From JAKPAM01 sp047601745 (GTDB lineage: Bacteria > Pseudomonadota > Gammaproteobacteria > Burkholderiales > Burkholderiaceae_E): a stretch of 64,000 nt of DNA. The stretch is from assembly GCA_047601745.1 (NCBI GenBank), contig JASGIS010000001.1, forward strand, positions 1,240,001 to 1,304,000, written 5' to 3'. Made by a program: the position numbers and the translations under genes. Shown here piece by piece: positions 33,709 through 41,412 of this stretch. Positions within the stretch are counted from its first letter, which is position 1. Each line of letters starts with the position of its first letter. The notes under the pieces are model-generated. The model saw only the letters and a list, made by a program, of their open reading frames with translations. It searched no databases and was not told the DNA's origin.

Positions 33709-33999
33709 ATGCTGTTCCTCGTCATCAGCACGCCGCAGCCCGAGCGGCCCAGCGTGGTCGCCGCCGACCGCCAGCGATTCTGGCGCTGGATGCAGCCGCT
33801 GCTCGACGCCGGCACCGCGCGCTCGGCGCATGCGCGCGTCGGCCGCGGCGTGGTCGCGCTGTTCGACGTCGACGCCAACGAGACGCTGCACCGGCTGATG
33901 ACCGAGTGGGCCGAGATCGTCCCCGCGCATTTCGACGTCTATCCGCTGATCGATCCGGACGCCGCGCGGCACCTGCTCGCGCGCCCGATCACGACCTGA
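33709..33999 (+). CDS. Small muconolactone isomerase/YCII-like dimeric alpha-beta barrel protein
   Basis: The product is 96 residues with the ferredoxin-like pattern of muconolactone delta-isomerase or DUF3303-type proteins: strand MLFLVIST, helix RFWRWMQPLLDAG, strand GRGVVALFDVDANETLHRLM, helix and final strand HFDVYPLID. These small barrels dimerise and act as isomerases, monooxygenases or binding proteins. It starts 5 bp after the fur-like stop, so it is probably co-transcribed. No catalytic residue can be assigned. Confidence 0.6.
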   Translation: MLFLVISTPQPERPSVVAADRQRFWRWMQPLLDAGTARSAHARVGRGVVALFDVDANETLHRLMTEWAEIVPAHFDVYPLIDPDAARHLLARPITT

Positions 34000-34028
34000 G
34001 AATCCGTGGGATTCGGCCGGCGCCGGCC
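34000..34028 (+). terminator. Tandem hairpins after the fur-like operon
   Basis: GAATCC-GTG-GGATTC (34000-34014) is followed directly by the palindrome GGCCGGCGCCGGCC (34015-34028), just past the stop at 33997-33999. No U-tract is present. Confidence 0.4.
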
Positions 34029-34143
34029 TCGCGGCGCGCGCGTCTCGTGACGCGAAACCCGCGGCCGCGGCGCCCCGGCCGCCCGACCGTTACGTGTTAC
34101 TGTCGACGCCTGATCAAACGATCCCGCAGAGGAGACAGACACG

Positions 34144-35046
34144 ATGTACGAGACGCTGCTGTACGACGTCAATGACGGCGTCCTGACGCTGACGTTGAAC
34201 CGCCCCGACAAGCTGAACGCGTTCACCGGCACGATGGCGCTGGAGATGATCGACGCGTTCGACAAGGCCGACGCCGACGATGCCGTGCGCGCGATCGTCG
34301 TCACCGGCGCGGGCCGTGCGTTCTGCGCGGGAGCCGATCTGTCGGCCGGCGCCAAGACCTTCGACTACGCGAACCGCGCCGACCGGCCCGACAAGGAAGG
34401 GACGGCGGTGAGCGCCGACGGCAAGATCGATTGGAGCCATCCGTCGGTACGCGACGGAGGCGGCCGCGTCACGCTGCGCATCTTCGAATCCAGGAAGCCG
34501 GTGATCGCCGCCGTCAACGGCCCGGCCGTAGGGATCGGCGCGACGATGCTGCTGGCGATGGACGTGCGGCTGGCGTCGGATCAGGCGCGCATCGGTTTCG
34601 TGTTCGCCCGTCGCGGCATTACCCCCGAAGCATGCTCGAGCTGGTTCCTGCCGCGCGTCGTCGGCATCAGCCGCGCGCTCGAATGGACGATGACCGGCCG
34701 CGTGATGCCGGCGCAGGAAGCCCTCGAAGGCGGACTGGTCAAGAAGCTGTACGCGCCCGACGCGCTGCTGCCCGCCGCTTATGAACTGGCCCGCGAGATC
34801 GCCGACAACGCGGCGCCGGTCTCGGTCGCGCTGACGCGCCAGATGATGTGGCGCATGCTCGGCGCCGACCACCCGATGGAAGCGCACAAGATCGACAGCC
34901 GCTCGATCTACGCGCGCGGCCGCAGCAGCGACGTCAAGGAAGGCATCAACTCGTTCCTCGAAAAGCGTCCGCCCCGCTTCGCCGACAAGGTGTCGACCGA
35001 CATGCCCGAATTCTTCCCGTGGTGGGAACCGCGCGAGTACCGCTGA
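34144..35046 (+). CDS. Enoyl-CoA hydratase/isomerase family protein
   Basis: The product is a 300-residue crotonase-fold protein. It has LNRPDKLNAFTGTM at the CoA pocket, the oxyanion-hole pair in VTGAGRAFCAGADLSAG and NGPAVGIGATMLLAMDVRLAS, and Glu in RRGITPEACSSWFLPR matching the catalytic Glu position of enoyl-CoA hydratases. A loop of about 35 residues after the first oxyanion motif is longer than in short hydratases. It would hydrate an enoyl-CoA in fatty or branched acid degradation. A GAGGAGAC ribosome site precedes the ATG. The next gene follows 50 bp later. Confidence 0.9.
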   Translation: MYETLLYDVNDGVLTLTLNRPDKLNAFTGTMALEMIDAFDKADADDAVRAIVVTGAGRAFCAGADLSAGAKTFDYANRADRPDKEGTAVSADGKIDWSHPSVRDGGGRVTLRIFESRKPVIAAVNGPAVGIGATMLLAMDVRLASDQARIGFVFARRGITPEACSSWFLPRVVGISRALEWTMTGRVMPAQEALEGGLVKKLYAPDALLPAAYELAREIADNAAPVSVALTRQMMWRMLGADHPMEAHKIDSRSIYARGRSSDVKEGINSFLEKRPPRFADKVSTDMPEFFPWWEPREYR

Positions 35047-35096
35047 CGAGCTGCCCACGAGCCGAGTAGCTCACGAAGAACGACGGAGACACCCTG

Positions 35097-36332
35097 ATGA
35101 GACGCCTGCGATTCGGCGCGTTCCTCGCGCCGCACCACCCGATCGGCGAACACCCGATGCTGCAATACCGGCGCGATCTGGCGCTGGCCGCACACCTGGA
35201 CCAGCTCGGCTTCGACGAGTTCTGGTGCGGCGAGCACCACTCGACCGGCTGGGAGACGATCGCCTCGCCCGAGATGTTCCTGGCCGCCGCCGGCGAGCGC
35301 ACGCACCGGATCCGGCTCGGCACCGGGGTCGTGTCGCTGCCTTATCACCATCCGTTCAACGTCGCGCAGCGGATCGTGCAGTTGGACCACATGACCGGCG
35401 GGCGCGCGATCTTCGGCTCCGGTCCGGGTGCGCTGCCGTCCGACGCGTACACGCTGGGCATCGACCCGGCCGTGCAACGCGACCGCCAGGATGAAGCGCT
35501 GGGCGTGATCCGCCGGCTGCTGGCCGGCGAGCCGCGCTTCAGCTACGAGTGCGACTGGTTCACGCTCAAGGACGCCAAGCTGCAACTGCTGCCGTTGCAG
35601 GAGTCGCTGCCGATGGTCACCGCATCGACGATCAGCCCGTCGGGCATGACGCTGGCCGGCAAGCACGGCACCGGCGTGATCTCGATCGCGTCGACGTCCA
35701 CCGAGGGCCTGGCCGCGCTGGCGACGCAATGGCGTTTCGCCGAAGACGCGGCGGCCCGGCACGGCAACACGGTCCACCGCGCGGACTGGCGCGTATTGCT
35801 GTCGTGGCACGTCGCGCCCACACGCGAGCAGGCGCGGCGCGAGGCGCGCGACGGGCTGTTCCGCTGGCACAACGAGTACGTGGTCGGCACGCTGATGCGG
35901 CCGGGCGCGCACGCGTTCAAGACGCCGGACGAAGCCGTCGACGAGATCGCGTTCGCGCCGAACTCGGCTTCGGTCATCGGCACGCCCGACGACCTGATCG
36001 AAGCGGTGCAGCGGCTGCTCGAACTGACCGGCGGCTTCGGCACGCTGATCGGCTTCGTGCACGACTGGGCCGACCCCGAGGCCACGCGCCGAAGCTGGGA
36101 CCTGGTCGCCCGGCACGTGGTGCCCGAACTGAACGGCCTGCTGGCGTCCTACCGCGAATCGCGCGAATACGTGGTCACGCACCGCGACAGCTTCGATGCG
36201 GCCAACAAGGCGGTGATGAACAAGATCCTCGCGCACGAAGGCGCAGCGCAGGCGCTGAAGGTCACGCGCAACTCGCGGCTGGCGATGCCCGGCCACAACG
36301 CGCCCGACCTGAGCGGCGACGCGTCGCAGTGA
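35097..36332 (+). CDS. LLM-class flavin-dependent oxidoreductase
   Basis: The product is a 411-residue luciferase-like monooxygenase using reduced FMN. The N-terminal GAFLAPHHPIGEHP, FWCGEHHSTGWE, LGTGVVSLPYHHPF and MTGGRAIFGSGPGALPSDA are typical of the bacterial alkane/limonene-monooxygenase-like subgroup. The C-terminal half contains the FMN-phosphate region VIGTPDDLIEAVQRL. A flavin reductase is not encoded nearby. Its stop codon overlaps the GTG start of tag, and it follows the enoyl-CoA hydratase gene, so the three genes may be one operon. Confidence 0.9.
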   Translation: MRRLRFGAFLAPHHPIGEHPMLQYRRDLALAAHLDQLGFDEFWCGEHHSTGWETIASPEMFLAAAGERTHRIRLGTGVVSLPYHHPFNVAQRIVQLDHMTGGRAIFGSGPGALPSDAYTLGIDPAVQRDRQDEALGVIRRLLAGEPRFSYECDWFTLKDAKLQLLPLQESLPMVTASTISPSGMTLAGKHGTGVISIASTSTEGLAALATQWRFAEDAAARHGNTVHRADWRVLLSWHVAPTREQARREARDGLFRWHNEYVVGTLMRPGAHAFKTPDEAVDEIAFAPNSASVIGTPDDLIEAVQRLLELTGGFGTLIGFVHDWADPEATRRSWDLVARHVVPELNGLLASYRESREYVVTHRDSFDAANKAVMNKILAHEGAAQALKVTRNSRLAMPGHNAPDLSGDASQ

Positions 36333-36964
36333 GCGAACTGCTGGCTCCCGGTCCCGATGGCCACCATCGCTGCCGCTGGTGCTTGGCCACGCCCCGGTAC
36401 CTGGCCTATCACGACGAGGAATGGGGCTACCCGGTCGCCGACGACCGGCGGCTGTTCGAGAAGCTGTGCCTCGAAGGCTTCCAGTCGGGCTTGAGCTGGC
36501 GCACGATCCTCGACAAACGGGAGCGCTTCCGGCAGGTGTTCGAGGGCTTCGACATCGATCGCGTGGCGCGCTTCGACGAAGGCGACGTGCAACGGCTGCT
36601 GCAGGACGCCGGCATCATCCGGCATCGCGGCAAGATCGAGGCCGCGATCCACAACGCGCGCTGCGCGCAGACGCTGATCGCGCGCGAGGGTTCGCTGGCC
36701 GCTTATGTCTGGCGCTTCGCGGCCGAACCGACGACGCGCGCGCCGTCCGCTCCGGTCGCGACGTCGCCGGCGTCGATCGAGATGTCCAAGGATCTGAAGA
36801 AGCGCGGCTGGAAATTCGTCGGCCCGACCACCGTCTATGCGTTCATGCAGTCGATGGGGCTGGTCAACGATCATGCCGACGGCTGCGTGATCCGTGCGCG
36901 CGCCGACGAGGCGCGCCGCGCGTTCGCCGCGCCGCGAACGCCACCCGATCGTGGTAATCCCTGA
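36329..36964 (+). CDS. tag: DNA-3-methyladenine glycosylase I
   Basis: The product is 211 residues and matches Tag, a helix-hairpin-helix-like glycosylase that excises 3-methyladenine from DNA. Key segments are RCRWC and YHDEEWGYP near the N-terminus, EGFQSGLSWRTILDKRE with the base-pocket Glu/Trp, SKDLKKRGWKFVGPTT, and a C-terminal NDHADGC whose His and Cys complete the zinc site. GTG at 36329 overlaps the upstream TGA (GTGA), which implies translational coupling to the LLM oxidoreductase gene. The pairing with that gene is unusual. Confidence 0.93.
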   Translation: MSELLAPGPDGHHRCRWCLATPRYLAYHDEEWGYPVADDRRLFEKLCLEGFQSGLSWRTILDKRERFRQVFEGFDIDRVARFDEGDVQRLLQDAGIIRHRGKIEAAIHNARCAQTLIAREGSLAAYVWRFAAEPTTRAPSAPVATSPASIEMSKDLKKRGWKFVGPTTVYAFMQSMGLVNDHADGCVIRARADEARRAFAAPRTPPDRGNP

Positions 36965-37083
36965 CGCCAACCTGTCCGAAACTGACGCTCGGCCTCTTGG
37001 AACCGAACGCCCGCGATGCGATGATCGCCGGCGCCCCCCGGATCGCGAACGACCGCGAACGACGTCAAGACCAGGAGACAGGC

Positions 37084-38076
37084 ATGACGCACTTCCTCTC
37101 TCGCCGAAGAATGCTGGCTGCTGCCGGCGCGACCGTGCTCGGCGGCTTGGCGCTGCCGGCCCGTGCGCAGTCCTGGCCGGCCGGCAAGCCGATCCGCATC
37201 CTCGTCGGCTTCCAGCCCGGCGGCACGACCGACCCCTATGCGCGCACGTACGGCGAATACGTCGGGCAGAAGCTCGGCGCGCCGGTCGTCGTCGAGAACC
37301 GTCCCGGCGCCGGCGGCTGGATCGCGCTCGAGATGCTGGCGCGCTCGCCGGCCGACGGCTACACGTTCGGCATCACGACGACCGGTTCGGTCTGGGGCAG
37401 CCGCGTGCTGTACAACAAGGTGCCGTTCGAGCCCGACAAGGATTTCGTTCCGGTATCGCTGCTGCCGGTCGGCCCGCTGGTGTTCGCCGTGCCGGCCAGC
37501 CTGCCGGTCAACACGGTCGACGAGTGGGTCGCGTACGCGAAGAAGTACTCGGTCTCGATGGCCAGTTATGCGCCGGCTTCGGTGCCGCACCTGACGGTCG
37601 CCGAGCTCAACCGCAGCAAGGGCACCAACATCGCGGTCACGCAGTACAAGGGCGAAGGACCGATGTGGCCCGACGTGGCCAACGGCATCGTGCATGCGGG
37701 CGTCGGCAGCTACGCCGCGATATCGCCGCACCTGCAGCGCGGCATGGTCAAGGTACTGGCCACGTTCGGCACCGAGCGCAACCCCAAGCTGCCCGCCGGC
37801 ATCAAGTCGATGGCCGAGCAGGGTTACGACGCGCCGCTGTTCAAACTCGACGGCGGACTGGTGATGCTGGCGCCGGCGGGCACGCCCGAACCGATCGTGC
37901 AGCGCGTGTCCGAACTGATGATCGAAGCGGCCGACTCGCCGCGCGGCAAGGTCCTGCGCGACAACTTCGCGATCGAATCCAAGCCGACGACGACCGCGCA
38001 GGCGCGCGAGCGCTGGAAGAAAGAGAGCCCGGTCTGGATCGATCTGACGAGCCGGCTGGGCATCAAGCTCGATTGA
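37084..38076 (+). CDS. TctC/Bug-family solute-binding protein, Tat signal
   Basis: The product is a 330-residue periplasmic receptor of the tripartite tricarboxylate transporter (Bug) family, greatly expanded in Burkholderiales. The signal peptide has a twin-arginine-like SRRRMLAAAG and ends at ARAQS. The mature part shows PIRILVGFQPGGTTDPYAR, VVVENRPGAGGWIALEMLARS PADG-type motifs and KDFVPVSLL, all diagnostic. It binds a carboxylate-type solute. No TctA or TctB membrane subunits are nearby, which is common for orphan Bug proteins. A hairpin follows the stop. Confidence 0.92.
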   Translation: MTHFLSRRRMLAAAGATVLGGLALPARAQSWPAGKPIRILVGFQPGGTTDPYARTYGEYVGQKLGAPVVVENRPGAGGWIALEMLARSPADGYTFGITTTGSVWGSRVLYNKVPFEPDKDFVPVSLLPVGPLVFAVPASLPVNTVDEWVAYAKKYSVSMASYAPASVPHLTVAELNRSKGTNIAVTQYKGEGPMWPDVANGIVHAGVGSYAAISPHLQRGMVKVLATFGTERNPKLPAGIKSMAEQGYDAPLFKLDGGLVMLAPAGTPEPIVQRVSELMIEAADSPRGKVLRDNFAIESKPTTTAQARERWKKESPVWIDLTSRLGIKLD

Positions 38077-38082
38077 GTCCCG

Positions 38083-38109
38083 GGGCTCGTTCGCTCGAAG
38101 AGCGAGCCC
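38083..38109 (+). terminator. Hairpin after the TctC gene
   Basis: GGGCTCG (38083-38089) pairs with CGAGCCC (38103-38109), with an inner CGCTC-GAA-GAGCG stem inside. It lies 7 bp past the stop codon and no U-tract follows. Confidence 0.45.
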
Positions 38110-38110
38110 A

Positions 38111-38140
38111 TTGCGAGCACGCCGATCAACTGGATATAAT
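38111..38140 (+). promoter_or_regulatory. Predicted sigma-70 promoter of small DEVW-domain gene
   Basis: TTGCGA (38111-38116), an 18-bp spacer and a perfect TATAAT (38135-38140) lie 33 bp upstream of the ATG at 38173, just after the preceding gene's hairpin. It is one of the clearest promoter matches in the window. Confidence 0.6.
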
Positions 38141-38172
38141 TCCAGTAGCCGTTGTCTTTCAGAAGCTTGGCC

Positions 38173-38478
38173 ATGAATGTTCAACCGTTTCGCCCCGCGG
38201 CGCCGCCGCCGTCGGCGTTGCCCGCGTCGCGGCTGGCCGGATCATCGGCGGCCGGACGCCGCCGGGCCGATCCGCGGCCGCTGCCCGTGCTCGACAGGCA
38301 GACGCTGTACGATGAGGTGTGGTCGGTGCCGCGCATCCATCTGCGCGCCCGCTACGGGCTCACCGATCACGAATTCCGCAAGCTGTGCCGCGCGCTGCGC
38401 ATTCCGTTGCCGCGGGCCGGCCACTGGTCGCGCGTCGCCGCCGGCCACCGGATCGTGCCGCCGCCGCTACCGCGCTGA
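38173..38478 (+). CDS. Small basic protein with 'LYDEVW...GHWSR' domain
   Basis: The product is 101 residues. The first 40 are Pro/Ala/Arg-rich and probably unstructured. The rest (LYDEVWSVPRIHLRARYGLTD, then FRKLCRALRIPLPRAGHWSRVAAGH) matches a short motif I know from many uncharacterised proteins, usually written LYELVW...LRKICRRLDIP.P..GYWA. This looks like an HTH-like module. No catalytic residues are seen. The start at 38173 follows a strong promoter, and the stop is 47 bp before the sirtuin gene on the same strand. DNA or RNA binding is a guess from basicity. Confidence 0.6.
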   Translation: MNVQPFRPAAPPPSALPASRLAGSSAAGRRRADPRPLPVLDRQTLYDEVWSVPRIHLRARYGLTDHEFRKLCRALRIPLPRAGHWSRVAAGHRIVPPPLPR

Positions 38479-38525
38479 CGCCGCCTGCGCCGCCTCGTCC
38501 GCCCCGTTGCCGCTGGAGTCCCGCG

Positions 38526-39341
38526 ATGCCGCCTCATCCGCCCCGATCCGCGCCCGATCCGTCCTCGTCGGTTTCACCGGTCGAACAGGCCGAACTGGCC
38601 CGTCGCTGGGTCGACGAGGCGCAGCGCATCGTCGTGCTGACCGGCGCCGGCATCTCGACCGATTCGGGCATCCCGGATTTCCGCGGACCGCAAGGCGTCT
38701 GGACCCGCGATCCGGCCGCCGAGAAGATGTCCGACATCCGCTACTACCTGGCCGATCCGCGGGTGCGGGCGGCCGCGTGGCAGAGCCGGTTGCACCACCC
38801 GGCGTGGACCGCGCGGCCCAACCGCGGCCACCTGGCGATCGTCGAACTCGAGAAGCGCGGCCGGCTGCACGGACTGATCACGCAGAACGTCGACGAACTG
38901 CACCAGATCGCCGGCAATTCGGCCGACAAGGTCGTCGAAGTCCACGGCACGGTCCGTCGGGTCATGTGCTGGGGCTGCGGCGCCCGTTCACCGATGCCGG
39001 ACACGCTGGCGCGCGTGCGGGCCGGTGAAACCGACCCGGCCTGCCTGCGGTGCGGCGGCATCTTGAAGAGCGACACGATCTCGTTCGGCCAGAATCTCGT
39101 GCCCGAGGTCATCGACAAGGCGTTCGCATTGAGCCGCGAGGCCGACCTGATGCTGGCGGTCGGCTCGACGCTGTCGGTCTATCCGGCGGCCGGCGTCGTG
39201 CCGCAGGCCAAGGAGCACGGCGCCCGGGTCGTGATCCTGAACGCCGAACCGACGGCGATGGACGACCTGGCCGACGTCGTCATCCAGGGCCCGATCGGCG
39301 AGCTGCTGCCGCGCATCTGCGGGCTAGCCGACGAGAGCTGA
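38526..39341 (+). CDS. NAD-dependent protein deacylase of the Sir2 family
   Basis: The product is a 271-residue sirtuin. It has the NAD-binding LTGAGISTDSGIPDFRGPQGVW, the TQNVDELH motif, the catalytic His in VEVHGTV, a four-Cys zinc site (CWGC and CLRC), and VGSTLSVYPAAGVV. Sirtuins remove acetyl or other acyl groups from lysines, producing O-acyl-ADP-ribose and nicotinamide. The loop between the NAD motifs lacks the Tyr-Arg pair of CobB-type desuccinylases as far as I can align, so deacetylation is more likely. An N-terminal Pro/Ser tail of about 18 residues precedes the fold. Confidence 0.93.
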   Translation: MPPHPPRSAPDPSSSVSPVEQAELARRWVDEAQRIVVLTGAGISTDSGIPDFRGPQGVWTRDPAAEKMSDIRYYLADPRVRAAAWQSRLHHPAWTARPNRGHLAIVELEKRGRLHGLITQNVDELHQIAGNSADKVVEVHGTVRRVMCWGCGARSPMPDTLARVRAGETDPACLRCGGILKSDTISFGQNLVPEVIDKAFALSREADLMLAVGSTLSVYPAAGVVPQAKEHGARVVILNAEPTAMDDLADVVIQGPIGELLPRICGLADES

Positions 39342-39370
39342 ACGCACCGCCCGGATCCGGACGCCCCGCC

Positions 39371-39418
39371 GATCTACCGATCTACCGATCTACCGATCCG
39401 CTGATCCACTGATCCACA
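39371..39418. repeat. Six tandem 8-bp units
   Basis: GATCTACC occurs three times perfectly (39371-39394), followed by GATCCGCT, GATCCACT and GATCCACA. It lies in the convergent gap between the sirtuin gene and a membrane protein gene. Confidence 0.85.
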
Positions 39419-39471
39419 GGCGCGTCCGGCAAAGCCGGGCCGCGCCGTCCCGTGGGAATCGGTCCGACTCA

Positions 39472-39915
39472 TCATCGCGGCGACGACGATCCGCTCGCGG
39501 CGCGCATCGCCTCGACGTCGGCGACGAAGCGCGCCGGATCGCGCGGCGAGACCAGCACCGTCCGGCCGCGGCCGAAATCGATCTTCAGCCGATCGAGCGA
39601 CAGCGCGGGACTCGACACCGGGCTGCGGCTCGGCGCGATCGCGCGGATCTCGTCGAGCGCGATCCGCCAGCGGAAAGGCCCGCAACGGATCGACAGGCAG
39701 CCGTCGGCCAGCACGTAGCGGGTATCGAGCAGCAGCCACAGCGGCAGGCCGGCGCCCACCGCCACGATCAGCGCCGACGCCCACCACGGCGCACGGCCGC
39801 CGTTTCCCGGTACCGCGAGACCGGCCCACAGCGAGGCGGCGACCGATGCGAGCAGCGTGGCCAGCAACCACGCATCGACGCGCGAACGGTGGACGCAGGG
39901 CGAGGCCGGATGCAT
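39472..39915 (-). CDS. Membrane protein with bacterial PH-like domain
   Basis: The product is 147 residues. Two hydrophobic segments (about 14-34 and 45-63) are followed by a short beta-rich domain with TRYVLADGCLSIRCGPFRWRIALDEI and IDFGRGRTVLVSPRDPARFVADV. This is the pattern of bacterial PH-like domains found in small two-helix membrane proteins. The role is unknown; such proteins often end with the SPRDPE-type motif seen here. It is convergent with the sirtuin gene and divergent from the nuclease gene. Confidence 0.72.
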   Translation of the reverse strand: MHPASPCVHRSRVDAWLLATLLASVAASLWAGLAVPGNGGRAPWWASALIVAVGAGLPLWLLLDTRYVLADGCLSIRCGPFRWRIALDEIRAIAPSRSPVSSPALSLDRLKIDFGRGRTVLVSPRDPARFVADVEAMRAASGSSSPR

Positions 39916-40074
39916 GGAGAGACTCCGTGGGATCGGACGATGTCCAGCTTAGCGTACGAACGAGCCGGGCCGACGCTTCGGCCCGGCCGGCGAGGGGCGG
40001 ACGCGGACGAGGCGTGTTCGCGCGTCGTATAGTGTCCGGTTCGATCACGATGGCATGCTCTGCGGAGTCCTCGC

Positions 40075-41412
40075 TTGCTCTCACTGCTGCACACGGCCGA
40101 CTGGCAGATCGGCCGCCTGCCGGCCCAGGCCGAACCCGACGACGCCAACGCGTTGTACGAAGCGCGCCTGGACGTGGTCCGGCGGCTGGCCGCGCTGGCG
40201 CACGAGCAGGCGGTCGACGCGGTGCTGGTGGCCGGTGACGTGTTCGACGCGCAGACCGTGTCGGACAAGGCGATCCGCCGGCTGTTCGGCGCGATGGGCG
40301 CTTATGACGGCCCCTGGCTGCTGCTGCCCGGCAACCACGACGCGGCGCTCGGCGAATCGGTATGGCGGCGCGCGCTGCGGCTCGGCGTCGTCGGGCCCGG
40401 CCACCGGCTGTGCCTGACGCCGGAATCGCTCGTCATCGACGGCAAGTTCCAGTTGCTGACGGCACCGCTGACGCAGCGGCACACGCATCACGACCTGACC
40501 GCGTGGTTCGACGACGCGCCGGCGATCGGCGCGCTGCCGCGGATCGGCCTCGCGCACGGCAGCGTACAGGGCGTGCTGCCCGACGGCATCGATTCGCCGA
40601 ACCCGATCGCCGCGCAGCGCGCGGCCCGCGCGCGGCTCGACTACCTGGCGCTCGGCGACTGGCACGGCACGCGCCGCATCGACGAACGCACGTGGTACGC
40701 GGGCACGCCCGAAACCGACCGCTTTCGCGCCAACGATTCCGGACAGGCGCTGCTCGTGCGGCTGGCGGCGCCCGGCGAACCGCCGCAGGTGCAGCCGCTG
40801 CGCACCGGCCGCTACCGCTGGCAGGCGCTCGAACCGGCGATTCGCGTCGACAGCGACGTCGATGCGCTGATCACCGCGCTCGCTGCGCTCGGCGCGGACG
40901 ACGTCGCCCGGGTGCGGCCGACCGGCCATTGCGACGTCGCCGCGTTCGGCCGCCTGGAGGCGGCGATCGACGCGGCACGCGCGGCCACCCGCTCGCTGGC
41001 GAGCGACCTCGGTTCGCAGCGCGTCGAGCCGACCGAGCGCGACTTCGACGCGCTGCGCGCCGACGGCTACGTCGGCGAGGTGCTGCAGGCGCTGCGCGCG
41101 CGGCAGCAGCCCGGACCTCGCACCTTGGCGGGTAGCGGCAGCGATGGCGGCAGTAGCGACGATGGTGGCAACAGCGGCAACAGCAGCAACAGTGGCAACA
41201 GTGGCAACAGTGGCAACAGCGGCAACAGTGGCAGCAGTGGCAACGGCAACGGCAGTAGTGGTAGTGGTAGTGGCAGTGGCAGTGGCAGTGGCGGCAGTGA
41301 TGGCGCCACCGTCGCTAGCGACGACGGCCTCGACGAAAGCGCCCGCACCGCCCGCGATGCGCTGCTGCTGCTGGCGGGTCTGCTCGATGCCCGGCGCGAG
41401 GCCGGCCGATGA
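40075..41412 (+). CDS. SbcD/YhaO-like metallophosphoesterase with Gly-Asn-Ser linker
   Basis: The product is 445 residues. The N-terminal ~250 residues are a calcineurin-like phosphoesterase with LHTADWQIGR, VLVAGDVFDAQ, LLPGNHD, and GLAHGSVQG followed by LGDWHGT, the five metal-site motifs of the SbcD/Mre11/YhaO nucleases. The C-terminal part (about 365-410) is a low-complexity Gly-Asn-Ser/Gly-Ser run, then a final helix. The start is TTG at 40075 with CGGAG upstream; no ATG fits the HTADWQ beginning. It overlaps the SbcC-like ATPase gene by 4 bp (ATGA). The pair should form an ATP-driven DNA end-processing complex. Confidence 0.88.
   Translation: MLSLLHTADWQIGRLPAQAEPDDANALYEARLDVVRRLAALAHEQAVDAVLVAGDVFDAQTVSDKAIRRLFGAMGAYDGPWLLLPGNHDAALGESVWRRALRLGVVGPGHRLCLTPESLVIDGKFQLLTAPLTQRHTHHDLTAWFDDAPAIGALPRIGLAHGSVQGVLPDGIDSPNPIAAQRAARARLDYLALGDWHGTRRIDERTWYAGTPETDRFRANDSGQALLVRLAAPGEPPQVQPLRTGRYRWQALEPAIRVDSDVDALITALAALGADDVARVRPTGHCDVAAFGRLEAAIDAARAATRSLASDLGSQRVEPTERDFDALRADGYVGEVLQALRARQQPGPRTLAGSGSDGGSSDDGGNSGNSSNSGNSGNSGNSGNSGSSGNGNGSSGSGSGSGSGSGGSDGATVASDDGLDESARTARDALLLLAGLLDARREAGR
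41166..41305 (+). repeat. Gly-Asn-Ser / Gly-Ser coding repeat
   Basis: Nine-base units of the GGCAACAGT type recur about seven times, grading into GGCAGT hexamers. All are in frame, so length changes would alter linker length without breaking the reading frame. Confidence 0.85.
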
